This document shows, in pieces, positions 8,652 through 16,826 of a DNA stretch of 64,000 nucleotides. Position numbers and translations under genes: made by a program. The stretch covers positions 62,001 through 126,000 of the forward strand of contig NZ_SDLV01000040.1 of NCBI RefSeq assembly GCF_004916905.1. Reading direction: 5' to 3'. Each line of letters begins with the position of its first letter. The stretch's first letter is position 1. The DNA is from Chryseobacterium candidae. GTDB taxonomy: Bacteria > Bacteroidota > Bacteroidia > Flavobacteriales > Weeksellaceae. The notes beneath the pieces are model-generated. The model was given only the letters and a program-made list of their open reading frames with translations, searched no databases and was not told the DNA's origin.

Positions 8652-8677
8652 AAAAAGCCGGAAAATTCCGGCTTTTT
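8652..8677 (-). terminator. Terminator of dnaN
   Basis: A 12-bp stem around AAGCCGGAA/TTCCGGCTT lies 20 bases downstream of the dnaN stop, with T-runs on both sides. Confidence 0.75.
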
Positions 8678-8697
8678 ATTTGTATACTAAATCAATA

Positions 8698-9828
8698 TTA
8701 CAATCCGATAACCGGCATTGATAACATTAAGATGTTTTCGTTTTCTTCAAGACCATCAAGAGGTTCAATGATCCCTGGTCTGTTAGGCTGAGACATTTTC
8801 ATGGTAATATCATCAGATCCTAAAATCGTAAGCATTTCTGTTAAGAATTTTGAACTGAATCCGATGTTGATATCTTCTCCGTTGTAGTCGCAAGGAATCT
8901 GCATATCTGCTTTGTTTGCATATTCAGTATCTTCTGCATGAAGGTGAAGAATATTACCGGAAAGCTTGAATCTAACCTGGTTGGTAGATTTGTTAGACAT
9001 GATAGACGCTCTTTTGATTGCTCCCAGCAACAGGTTTCTGTTGATGGTCAATACATTTGGATTTTCTTTTGGAATTACCGCTGTATAGTTTGGATATTTA
9101 CCATCAATCAGTCTGCAGATCCAGATATGCTTGCCAAAAGTAAATTTAGCCATATTCTCATTGAAGTCTATGGTTACGTCTTCATTGGAACTTGCCAGGA
9201 TATTTTTGAAAATGTTCAGAGGTTTCTTAGGCATGATAAACTCCATCGGCTCAGCATTCATAAGGTCTGCTCTTTTGTACACCACCAATCTGTGGGAGTC
9301 TGTAGAAACGAAATTGGTTTCGTTTTCTCCAAACTGGAAAAGAACTCCTGTCATTACCGGACGAAGAGAGTCGTTACTGGTAGCAAATAAAGTATTTGTC
9401 AACGCTTCAGACAAAACTCCTGCGGGCATCGTTACACTTTGTGAAGCGTCGAATTCCGGCAATTCAGGATAGTCATCAGCATTGTCTAATGCTACGGCGA
9501 AATTATCTTTTTCATCTAAAATCTCAAGCTGGCTTCCAGTACCTTCGGCATTGTCTTTTACAACAAATGTGAGAGGCTGTTCACCATATGTCTTGATAAA
9601 ATCCTGAAAAATTTTAGCAGGAACAGCAAATTTACCTGTATCATCAGACTTTACTTCCAGAGAAGTAACAAGAGTTGTCTCGCCGTCAGATGCTGTAATG
9701 GTAACATTATTTCCGTCTAATTCAAAAAGATAGTTTTCTAAAATCGGTCTCGATTGAGAGCTTGATATTACGCCACTTACAGTTTGCAAAGCCTTCTGCA
9801 GTTCACCACTTGAAATAATAAATTTCAT
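8698..9828 (-). CDS. dnaN: DNA polymerase III sliding clamp (beta subunit)
   Basis: 376 residues, close to the usual 366-380. It forms the dimeric ring that tethers the replicative polymerase to DNA. Three consecutive clamp folds are visible: the N-terminal MKFIISSGELQKALQTVSGVI with SRPILENYLFE, the middle domain with SLRPVMTGVLFQFGENETNFVSTDSHRLVVY near residue 155, and a third ending ENILMLSMPVIGL, whose final loop forms the peptide-binding cleft. dnaA is not adjacent, so this is not the classical dnaA-dnaN origin layout. A -7 box lies 23 bases upstream. Confidence 0.97.
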   Translation of the reverse strand: MKFIISSGELQKALQTVSGVISSSQSRPILENYLFELDGNNVTITASDGETTLVTSLEVKSDDTGKFAVPAKIFQDFIKTYGEQPLTFVVKDNAEGTGSQLEILDEKDNFAVALDNADDYPELPEFDASQSVTMPAGVLSEALTNTLFATSNDSLRPVMTGVLFQFGENETNFVSTDSHRLVVYKRADLMNAEPMEFIMPKKPLNIFKNILASSNEDVTIDFNENMAKFTFGKHIWICRLIDGKYPNYTAVIPKENPNVLTINRNLLLGAIKRASIMSNKSTNQVRFKLSGNILHLHAEDTEYANKADMQIPCDYNGEDINIGFSSKFLTEMLTILGSDDITMKMSQPNRPGIIEPLDGLEENENILMLSMPVIGL

Positions 9829-9850
9829 AGATTTATAAAATAAGTTTCTA

Positions 9851-9858
9851 CAAATATA
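9851..9858 (-). promoter_or_regulatory. -7 box (TATATTTG) for dnaN
   Basis: CAAATATA on the + strand, 23 bases upstream of ATG 9828. Confidence 0.5.
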
Positions 9859-9986
9859 ATAAATAGATACAACAAAGAAAAGAATAATATGGAGGAGTTT
9901 TTCACAAAGATCCTTAATTTGTTTTGAGCCTTGACATTATGCCTGTATTTCTTCAGAGATTCATTTTTTTATCAAAATACAAAGCC

Positions 9987-9994
9987 TATCTTTG
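9987..9994 (+). promoter_or_regulatory. -7 box (TATCTTTG) for dgkA
   Basis: Exact TAnnTTTG match ending 18 bases before ATG 10013. It overlaps the in-frame TTG at 9992, which argues for the ATG as the true start. Confidence 0.6.
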
Positions 9995-10012
9995 CCTGAA
10001 AAGTTCAAAACC

Positions 10013-10369
10013 ATGCAAAAACCTCCTATCCATAAAAGTTTTCTCAATGCTTTCCGGGGTGTTTTCATGATGATAAAGACGGAAAGAAATTTCCAGATTG
10101 AGCTTCTGATATTCTTCATTAACCTTTTCTTTATTTTTTATTTCGATTTAAGTTATACAGATGCAGCATTGGTTCTTATAGCCTCATTTGCTGTCCTAAG
10201 TGCTGAAATTTTCAATACTGCTATTGAAAAGATCTGTGATATCGTTCAACCTGATTTCGACAAAAGAATTGGCTTTATTAAAGACATTGCAGCCGGAGCT
10301 GTAGTGCTTACGGCTATTGCATCGGTGATTGTTGGGATTCTGGTGTACTGTAAATATTTTTTTAGCTGA
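10013..10369 (+). CDS. dgkA: Diacylglycerol kinase / undecaprenol kinase family protein
   Basis: 118 residues from ATG 10013. This start is preferred to an upstream in-frame TTG because the promoter box overlaps that codon. It is a small integral membrane kinase with three transmembrane helices (about residues 38-55, 58-78 and 95-115). The DgkA signature lies around AEIFNTAIEKICDIVQPDFDKRIGFIKDIAAGAV, with the catalytic Glu in FNTAIE and conserved KD and AAGAV. Family members phosphorylate diacylglycerol or undecaprenol using ATP; which lipid is used here cannot be told. It is a single gene between converging neighbours. Confidence 0.9.
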   Translation: MQKPPIHKSFLNAFRGVFMMIKTERNFQIELLIFFINLFFIFYFDLSYTDAALVLIASFAVLSAEIFNTAIEKICDIVQPDFDKRIGFIKDIAAGAVVLTAIASVIVGILVYCKYFFS

Positions 10370-10405
10370 GCTGGAAGAAAGAAGCTGGTAGCTGGAAGTT
10401 TTAGA

Positions 10406-10455
10406 CCACCCCGTCAAAAATTCAAATAATTTTTGACACCCCTCCAAGGGAGGGG
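10406..10455. repeat. Two-hairpin intergenic repeat
   Basis: A perfect 10-bp inverted repeat (GTCAAAAATT 10413-10422 with 10428-10437) is followed at once by a 7-bp one (CCCCTCC 10439-10445 with GGAGGGG 10449-10455). A short AGCTGGAAG-type repeat precedes it. This recalls a common Chryseobacterium intergenic element; it may also terminate dgkA. Confidence 0.5.
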
Positions 10456-10510
10456 AATGTTTAGTCCTTCGGTTCTAAATTTGTGAAGATTAGAGATATT
10501 TTTTCATCTT

Positions 10511-10969
10511 TTATTTCACAGCGATGAAGATATCTACTTCAGCATCTGATGGATTTTGTGCTTTTTCTCCATAGACTTCAAAATCGGCAGTAAATATCCT
10601 GTCCAAGTCCATATTCCAGATTTTTAACCATTCATGAATTACCAGGTCTTTTGAAAGATCTCCTTTTGTAGTAAATTTCAGATAATCTCCGCCATCAAAA
10701 GAATAACCTGTCATTCCTTCCGGAATATAGTTAAGATTTTCTACTTTACATCCGAGTACTGTTGTATAAGGCTTTGTGTGGTCTTTTTCGTAATCCGTGT
10801 AGATAGAATAAATGGTATTGTCTATTTTATTTGGAATGGAATTGACAATATTCCCGCTGATCATTTTTTCCCATAATACCGGAATATCTTTTCCTGCCTG
10901 TCCATTTTCATTGGTTGTTCTTACTGAAATTCCGATGACCTTAAAAGGTGCCACTTTTACGTTATTCAT
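10511..10969 (-). CDS. GyrI-like / AraC effector-binding domain protein
   Basis: 152 residues starting MNNVKVAPFKVIGISVRT. ATG 10967-10969 is preferred because a -7 box sits about 20 bases upstream and a longer frame would run through it. Family features are FKVIGISVRTTNENG at the N-terminus, PVLWEKMISG, YSIYTDYEKDHTKPYTTVLGC, and a C-terminal FEVYGEKAQNPSDAEVDIFIAVK. Stand-alone members (GyrI/SbmC, Cass2) bind small molecules or gyrase inhibitors in the cytoplasm. No DNA-binding domain is fused here, and the ligand is unknown. Confidence 0.82.
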   Translation of the reverse strand: MNNVKVAPFKVIGISVRTTNENGQAGKDIPVLWEKMISGNIVNSIPNKIDNTIYSIYTDYEKDHTKPYTTVLGCKVENLNYIPEGMTGYSFDGGDYLKFTTKGDLSKDLVIHEWLKIWNMDLDRIFTADFEVYGEKAQNPSDAEVDIFIAVK

Positions 10970-10989
10970 TTCTTGATTTTTTGTTAGGA

Positions 10990-10997
10990 CAAAGATA
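10990..10997 (-). promoter_or_regulatory. -7 box (TATCTTTG) for the GyrI-like gene
   Basis: CAAAGATA on the + strand, 20 bases upstream of ATG 10969. It supports that start over an upstream TTG at 11014. Confidence 0.55.
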
Positions 10998-11037
10998 AAA
11001 ACAGGTTGTGACAAGGGTATGTCAGCAGTTTTTTAAG

Positions 11038-11100
11038 TTTGGGCTGAAGCCAGTGAATTTATTTTTATAGGATAAGTGGGCTAAAGCCCACTTCTATTGA
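11038..11100. repeat. GGGCTAAAGCCC palindrome pair
   Basis: GGGCTGAAGCC at 11041 and GTGGGCTAAAGCCCAC near 11077-11092 are followed by TTCTATTGAAT. It belongs to the same family as 4094-4158, 26878-26903, 57392-57460 and 57562-57622. Downstream, 11189-11216 carries a TTCCTTGCTTTGCTCGGAATGAC element and 11279-11303 a similar TCGCGTTGCTCGCAATGAC. No gene was seen in 11015-11303. Confidence 0.6.
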
Positions 11101-11303
11101 ATATTAAATTTGTCATATCAGTAGAAAAGCACCTATTAAGTCTAAAAGTATTCCATTTGCGAGATCTGCGAGAGAAGATTCAAGCTTAGATTCCTTGCTT
11201 TGCTCGGAATGACAAAGAGACCGTTGGAATTATATCCCTGATAAAATCATTTGAATCATAGTTCTAACTCTTATTTGAGATTACTTCGCGTTGCTCGCAA
11301 TGA

Positions 11304-11636
11304 CTATTTCCCGACATAGATAAACCCTTTTTTTCCAGATTTAAAAACGGTTTCGATTCTTTTGTAATCATCCACTTCGTATTCATCAGCCTGAAGGATT
11401 TCTTCTTCTGTCACCTCAAAAAGCATTCCTTCAACCTCATCATTATCATTTCCTGAAAATTCAAGTACGGGATGGTATTGCTGACCGCTTTTCCGAAGTA
11501 CTTCAGGATCTGTAATTTCAAGCATACTTAATTTGTAGCCTGATAAAGTGTCTTTTTCACCTTGTAAAAGTCTTCCGAAGGTTTCCATTTGAACCTGCTC
11601 TTTCTGCAGGGTTCCGTAAGAAAATAAATGAGGCAT
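11304..11636 (-). CDS. AIG2-like gamma-glutamylcyclotransferase family protein
   Basis: 110 residues. The opening PHLFSYGTLQKEQVQMETFGR holds the YGTL substrate loop of the GGCT/AIG2 fold, and EVEGMLFEVTEEEILQADEYE carries the conserved acidic residue. The protein is cytoplasmic. The best-known members release 5-oxoproline from gamma-glutamyl compounds, but substrates differ within the family. Its ATG overlaps the stop of the SGNH hydrolase gene by one base (TAATG), so translation is probably coupled. Confidence 0.88.
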   Translation of the reverse strand: MPHLFSYGTLQKEQVQMETFGRLLQGEKDTLSGYKLSMLEITDPEVLRKSGQQYHPVLEFSGNDNDEVEGMLFEVTEEEILQADEYEVDDYKRIETVFKSGKKGFIYVGK

Positions 11637-12265
11637 TATAAATATTTTTCAATGATTGGGATTGCGATTTCGGCCATCATTCCATAGCCTTTTTCGTTGG
11701 GATGTATACCGTCTGTAGAAAGCAGAATCTCTTTATCCATCAGGAAAGCGGAATAAAAATCAATGTAAACCAGCAAGTCTTCAGCTGCAATATCTTTCAG
11801 AATCTGATTATAAAGCACTACATCTTCTTTGATTCTCTTTTTCCCGGAACTTACTACTACTCCATCTATCTTTTGAGAGAAAGGGAGAATGCTTACCAGA
11901 TAAATCTCATTGGAAAAGTGTCTGGCATGTGCTACGGCTTCTTTAATATTATTTTTAAATTTTTCAGGATCTACGATCTGTACTCCATCTTTTACCGCAA
12001 GATCATTGGCTCCGTAACTTAGAAAAACAATATTTCCATCTGCTGAATTTCTTGCTTTTAATTCGTGAGGGATTCTTTTCAGTAATCCTTCTGTGGTTTC
12101 TCCTCCTATTCCTAGATTGAACAGGATGAGTTCATCTCCGTTTCCTTCATGAAATTTCTGCAGGGCATATCTTTTCAGAATATCTACCCAACCGCCAAAA
12201 ACTCCGTCATATTCTCCGTAAGTAATGCTGTCACCAAAGAACAGCCCGTACATAATTTTCTTCAT
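11636..12265 (-). CDS. SGNH/GDSL hydrolase (esterase family)
   Basis: 209 residues. The blocks of the SGNH fold are present: block I FFGDSITYG with nucleophile Ser13, block II LGIGGETT, block III YGANDLAV and block V DGIHPNEKG with the catalytic Asp and His near residue 185. There is no signal peptide, so it is probably cytoplasmic. Enzymes of this type act as lysophospholipases, thioesterases or sugar deacetylases; the substrate is not evident. The stop overlaps the start of the AIG2-like gene. Confidence 0.88.
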   Translation of the reverse strand: MKKIMYGLFFGDSITYGEYDGVFGGWVDILKRYALQKFHEGNGDELILFNLGIGGETTEGLLKRIPHELKARNSADGNIVFLSYGANDLAVKDGVQIVDPEKFKNNIKEAVAHARHFSNEIYLVSILPFSQKIDGVVVSSGKKRIKEDVVLYNQILKDIAAEDLLVYIDFYSAFLMDKEILLSTDGIHPNEKGYGMMAEIAIPIIEKYL

Positions 12266-12702
12266 TCAACTTCTATTGTTTCCTTTTTTGTTAAAGTAAA
12301 AATAGTGAGAAAAATTATATTAATATCTTTCAAATTGTAAGTTTTTAACGCAAAAGGCGCAAAGTATTATATTAATTTTTTCGTTCGCAAGGGCGTTTCA
12401 CTCAGCAATAGACGTATTTATATCCTTGTTGAATTAAGTGATTTGAACCATTAAGGTTTTGTAAAAAATGAAGAATTATTAAGGTAACAGCTGAAGTTAT
12501 TATTTATTTATTCATCCTAGATGAATCTTAACTCACCTTACAATCTTTATTATTCTTAATGGTTAATAATATTTTCTGTTTTTTTGACGCAAAGATCTTA
12601 TTGTTAGCATATTGACCAAAGTAAGCAAAGAAGGAATCAACAAGTTGATTTGATGAAACTAGCTGGAAATGTCAACGCTACAAAATTTCCACTCATTACT
12701 CA
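12266..12702. repeat. AT-rich gene-free stretch with a dispersed repeat
   Basis: No gene was seen. 12380-12408 (TTCGTTCGCAAGGGCGTTTC and onward) is repeated with one mismatch at 57677-57705. TTTTTAACGCAAAAGGCGCAAAG near 12341 and a partly matching TTTTTTTGACGCAAAGATC near 12580 are also repeat-like. Confidence 0.5.
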
Positions 12703-13083
12703 TCATTCCAGTCTCAGTATAATATTGGTATGTGATTTTATAATTTCAATCAGGATTTCAAAAAGGGTCAGCCCTTCTCCTTTCATCAGTTCATCTAATT
12801 TCTGCTGAATTAATTCTATGTTGAAAGGTTTTCCCTGTCTGATTTTATTTTCATAGAATTCACGGGTAGCCTTAAAGCCTAAGTCTTCTTTTGACTTCTG
12901 TGATTCTTTCCAGATGATTTCAATTTCTTCTTTGTTTTCAAATACTCCGAAACCTCCGTAAAGGATGTCATCAAAACCATCCAACGTTCCTACTTTCCAA
13001 TCCAAATCCTTCATCAGCACGCGGGAAGCTTCTTCGTAGAAAACTCCTAAAGACGAAAAATGACCGCCATGGATGACGATCAT
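12703..13083 (-). CDS. Barstar-like ribonuclease inhibitor family protein
   Basis: 126 residues from ATG 13081-13083, 13 bases after the purL stop. A longer TTG-started frame would overlap purL and adds nothing conserved. Barstar-fold features are MIVIHGGHFSSLGVFYEEASRVL, then WKVGTLDGFDDILYGGFGVFE, where the aspartates and GGFG resemble barstar's RNase-binding region. Barstar binds and blocks barnase-type RNases in the cytoplasm. No barnase-like gene is in the window, so it may be an orphan immunity protein or a domesticated relative. Confidence 0.75.
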   Translation of the reverse strand: MIVIHGGHFSSLGVFYEEASRVLMKDLDWKVGTLDGFDDILYGGFGVFENKEEIEIIWKESQKSKEDLGFKATREFYENKIRQGKPFNIELIQQKLDELMKGEGLTLFEILIEIIKSHTNIILRLE

Positions 13084-13096
13084 TTTTCTTGTATTG

Positions 13097-16000
13097 TTAT
13101 TTGAAGTATTCAACACCGTTTTTGAATATGTTGTGATAATTCGCGGTTGGTATATTCTTCATGAGACCTTCAGCAAAACGTTCCGGATGTCCCATTCTTC
13201 CGTAGATCTTTCCACATGGGCTGGTCACTCCTTCAATTCCGAATAATGAATTGTTCGGGTTGAACGGCATTCCGTGAGCAATGTTTCCATCGAAGTCGAT
13301 GTACTGTGTTGCAATCTGCCCGTTTTCATACAATTTCCTGATTTCTTCTTCTGAAGCCATGAAACGTCCTTCTCCATGAGAGATCGGAATGGTGTAAGTC
13401 TGACCTTTCATTCCTTTTAACCATGGACTTTCATCGTTCACTACTTTTACGGTAACCATCTGAGAGATGTGTCTTCTGATGGCATTGTGAGCTAATGTTG
13501 GAGAGTTTTCATCCAAATCCTTGATTCTTCCGTAAGGTAATAATCCAGATTTAACCAAAGCCTGGAATCCGTTACAGATCCCGATAATCATTCCATCTCT
13601 GTCTAATAATTCGTGTACTGCATTTTTCATTTTTTCGTTTTTCAGAACGTTTACAATGAATTTTGCAGAACCATCCGGCTCATCGCCCGCAGAGAAGCCT
13701 CCTGAGAATGCAAGGATCTGAGATGTTCTGATCTCTTCCACCCATGCATCAATGCTTTCATCGAGTAACTGGTGATTGATATTGATTAAAGGCAAACTGC
13801 TTACTACAGCGCCTTCTTTCTGGAATGCATTCAGCGTGTCATATTCACAGTTGGTTCCCGGGAATACCGGAGCAAACACTTTCGGCTGTGCGATTCCGTG
13901 TTTTTTAATGATGATATTTCTTGGGTTGACCGAGTTGTATTTTGCATCAATTTCAACCGTGATCTTTTCTTTTTCTACAGTCGGGAAAAGATTTTCAAAT
14001 GTATTAGTATTGGCCGCTACAAGATCTGTAATGTTTGATTCAATACCGTTAATTTTCAAGGTTCCTGAGTCTTTTACTTCTCCGATCAACTGAAGGGCAG
14101 CTGCGCTTAATTCTTCTTTCGCCTCGATAACTAAGCTTCCGATATTTTTCGCTAATAATGCATTTTCATCAGCATTGATCTCTGCTCCTAATCTGTTTCC
14201 GAAGCTCATTTTGGCTAAAGCTACTGCAAGACCTCCTTCTTTCACTGTTTTCACAGAAACAATTTTTCCTGCTTTGATGTTTTCGAAAAGGAATTCAAAG
14301 ATTTCTTTTAAAGCGCTATAATTTGGAAGCCCGCTTTCCTGAGCGATATGATTGAAGAAATACAGTTTGTTTCCTGCACTTTTCAGTTCCGGAGAAATGA
14401 TATTTTCTTTATCTCCGTTGGCACATGCAAAAGAAATCAGGGTTGGCGGAACATTAAGATCCTGATACGTTCCACTCATGGAATCTTTACCTCCGATGGC
14501 TGCAAGACCTAAATTGATCTGCGCATCATAAGCTCCTAAAAGTGAAGCTAAAGGTTTGCCCCATTTTTCAGGATTTTGTCCTAATTTTTCGAAGTATTCC
14601 TGGAAGCTAAGTCTGATGTTTTTATAATCACCTCCCATGGCTACAATCTTCGCCACACTTTCTACAACAGCGTAAGATGCTCCCAATAATGAGTTTTGTT
14701 TTGAGATTTCAGCATCGAATCCCCAGCTCGCCAGAGAAACGGTTTTAATGTCTTTTGCTCCTAAAATTGGTAGTGTCTGCACACTTCCTTCCATTAAGGT
14801 TTGCTGATATTTTCCACCTAAAGGCATTGCTACTGTTGTTGCTCCAATTGAAGAGTCGAACATTTCAAGCAGTCCTTTCTGGGAAGCTACGTTTTTATCT
14901 TTTAAGATGTTCAGGAAGTTTTCTGCGGTGAAAGCTTTTGTTTCTTCTTTGACTTCTTCAAGGTGAGTGATCTTCACTTCCTGAGATTTTGAACATCCGT
15001 TGGTATCTAAGAAAGCTCTTGAAAGGTCTACAATTTTGTCTCCTTTCCAGAACATCTGCATTCTTCCTGAATCTGTCACTTTTGCTACTTCTACGGCAAC
15101 AATGTTTTCAGCTTCACAGAATCTGATGAATTTTTCTTTATCCTGAGGATCTACTACCACCGCCATTCTTTCCTGAGATTCAGAAATAGCCAGCTCGGTT
15201 CCGTTTAATCCTTCATATTTTAATGGTAATACATCAAGGTTCACTTCTAAAGAGTCTGCAATCTCACCGATTGCCACGGAAACTCCTCCTGCTCCGAAGT
15301 CGTTTGATTTTTTGATCAGCTTCGTTACTTCAGGATTTCTGAATAGTCTCTGAATTTTACGTTCTTCTACAGCATTTCCTTTCTGAACTTCGGAACTCAT
15401 GGTGTGGATTGAAGTCTCGTCCTGTTCTTTTGAACTTCCGCTTGCTCCTCCTACTCCGTCACGACCTGTTGCACCTCCTAAGATAATGATGGAATCACCA
15501 TTTTCAGGTTTTTCACGTCTTACCCAATCTACAGGAACTGCTCCGGTAACGAAACCTACTTCCATTCTTTTGGCTTTGTAGCCTTCGTCATAGATTTCAG
15601 AAACCATTGTGGTAGCAAGACCGATCTGATTACCGTAAGATGAATATCCGTTGGCAGCCTGTTTTGTAATGGTTTTCTGAGGTAATTTTCCTGGTAAAGT
15701 TTTGTCAACAGATTCTAAAACGTCTGCAGCACCTGTTAATCTCATCGCCTGGAAAACGAAAGATCTTCCGGATAATGGGTCTCTGATAGCACCTCCCAAA
15801 CAAGTAGAAGCCCCTCCGAAAGGTTCAATTTCTGTTGGGTGGTTGTGTGTTTCATTTTTGAATAATAAATACCAAGGCTCTTTTTTACCGTCGTATTCTG
15901 CTTCAATCTGGATGGTACATGCATTGATCTCGTCTGAGATAACAAGATTATCCAGGTTTCCTGTCTTATGGAAATATTTACCGCATACTGTTGCAAGGTC

Positions 16001-16792
16001 CATTAATGAAATGGGCTTCAGCTCACGGCCTAAGAATTTTCTTTTTTCGATATAATCATTGAAAATGGTTTCCAATGTGTGTTTGAACTGACCTTCAAAC
16101 TGAATGTCTGACAACTGTGTTTCGAAAGTGGTATGACGACAGTGGTCGCTCCAATACGTGTCTAATACTTTTAATTCTGTTTCCGTAGGATTTCTTTCTT
16201 CAGTTTTGAAGTATTCCTGAATGAATTTCAGGTCATCCAATCCTAATGCAAAACCATGATTGTTATAGAAGTTTTCAAGTTCAGCATCATTAAAATTGAT
16301 GAAATTTTCATGGATGATTACTTTTGACGGTGCTTCTTCTGCAGGAATATCCAGAACGGATAAGTCTTTTTCCTGAGATTCCACTTTGTTGATCAGAAGG
16401 TCTTTGATTTTAACCAAATCCGCTTCGGAAACGCCTTCAAATTCGATTAATTTTCCACTTCTTACTTTTGATTTTTCATTTTCTGTCAGCAAAGCGATAC
16501 ACTGTTGTGCAGAGTCTGCTCTCTGATCATACTGTCCCGGTAAAAATTCCATTCCGAAATGAATAGCTTTTGCAGGGTTTTCTGAGTGTAAAATATCAGT
16601 AACAGGGTCTACGAAAGTGTTATTCACCACTTTTTCAAATTCTCCGTCATTCAGGTTGAAAATATCATATACATTGTATACTTTCACGCTTTGAACTGCC
16701 GGGATAACCGCTTTTACTTCATCAAAAATTTTTGGACTTTCAACATCGAAAATTCCTCTTTTTTCTACGAAAATTCTTTTGTTATTAGACAT
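13097..16792 (-). CDS. purL: Phosphoribosylformylglycinamidine synthase (large single-chain type)
   Basis: 1231 residues, the size of the single-chain FGAM synthase. It makes FGAM from FGAR, ATP and glutamine in step 4 of purine synthesis. From the N-terminus there is a PurS-like piece, a linker, then two AIRS-type halves (NETHNHPTEIEPFGGAST near residue 310; DRDGVGGASGSSK-like loop; GGKDSMSGTYQDL near 770). The C-terminal glutaminase domain (about 960-1231) has the nucleophile in GICNGFQALVKSG and the His/Glu pair in ISHGEGRF and PERF. An N-terminal MSNNKRIF start at ATG 16792 fits. The region upstream carries one copy of a 34-bp repeat. Confidence 0.97.
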   Translation of the reverse strand: MSNNKRIFVEKRGIFDVESPKIFDEVKAVIPAVQSVKVYNVYDIFNLNDGEFEKVVNNTFVDPVTDILHSENPAKAIHFGMEFLPGQYDQRADSAQQCIALLTENEKSKVRSGKLIEFEGVSEADLVKIKDLLINKVESQEKDLSVLDIPAEEAPSKVIIHENFINFNDAELENFYNNHGFALGLDDLKFIQEYFKTEERNPTETELKVLDTYWSDHCRHTTFETQLSDIQFEGQFKHTLETIFNDYIEKRKFLGRELKPISLMDLATVCGKYFHKTGNLDNLVISDEINACTIQIEAEYDGKKEPWYLLFKNETHNHPTEIEPFGGASTCLGGAIRDPLSGRSFVFQAMRLTGAADVLESVDKTLPGKLPQKTITKQAANGYSSYGNQIGLATTMVSEIYDEGYKAKRMEVGFVTGAVPVDWVRREKPENGDSIIILGGATGRDGVGGASGSSKEQDETSIHTMSSEVQKGNAVEERKIQRLFRNPEVTKLIKKSNDFGAGGVSVAIGEIADSLEVNLDVLPLKYEGLNGTELAISESQERMAVVVDPQDKEKFIRFCEAENIVAVEVAKVTDSGRMQMFWKGDKIVDLSRAFLDTNGCSKSQEVKITHLEEVKEETKAFTAENFLNILKDKNVASQKGLLEMFDSSIGATTVAMPLGGKYQQTLMEGSVQTLPILGAKDIKTVSLASWGFDAEISKQNSLLGASYAVVESVAKIVAMGGDYKNIRLSFQEYFEKLGQNPEKWGKPLASLLGAYDAQINLGLAAIGGKDSMSGTYQDLNVPPTLISFACANGDKENIISPELKSAGNKLYFFNHIAQESGLPNYSALKEIFEFLFENIKAGKIVSVKTVKEGGLAVALAKMSFGNRLGAEINADENALLAKNIGSLVIEAKEELSAAALQLIGEVKDSGTLKINGIESNITDLVAANTNTFENLFPTVEKEKITVEIDAKYNSVNPRNIIIKKHGIAQPKVFAPVFPGTNCEYDTLNAFQKEGAVVSSLPLININHQLLDESIDAWVEEIRTSQILAFSGGFSAGDEPDGSAKFIVNVLKNEKMKNAVHELLDRDGMIIGICNGFQALVKSGLLPYGRIKDLDENSPTLAHNAIRRHISQMVTVKVVNDESPWLKGMKGQTYTIPISHGEGRFMASEEEIRKLYENGQIATQYIDFDGNIAHGMPFNPNNSLFGIEGVTSPCGKIYGRMGHPERFAEGLMKNIPTANYHNIFKNGVEYFK

Positions 16793-16826
16793 TAGATGTC
16801 AGATTTTTAATATTAGATTTATTTTT
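16793..16826. repeat. 34-bp direct repeat, copy 1 (flanks the yhcG-like gene)
   Basis: Matches 17861-17894 at 32 of 34 positions, the last 28 identical. It overlaps the final codons of the yhcG-like gene and lies just upstream of the purL start. Confidence 0.85.

Noticed and set aside
8698-9828. dnaN as a sign of the replication origin
   Set aside because: No dnaA, DnaA-box cluster or other origin gene is next to it, and dnaN is not always at the origin in this group.
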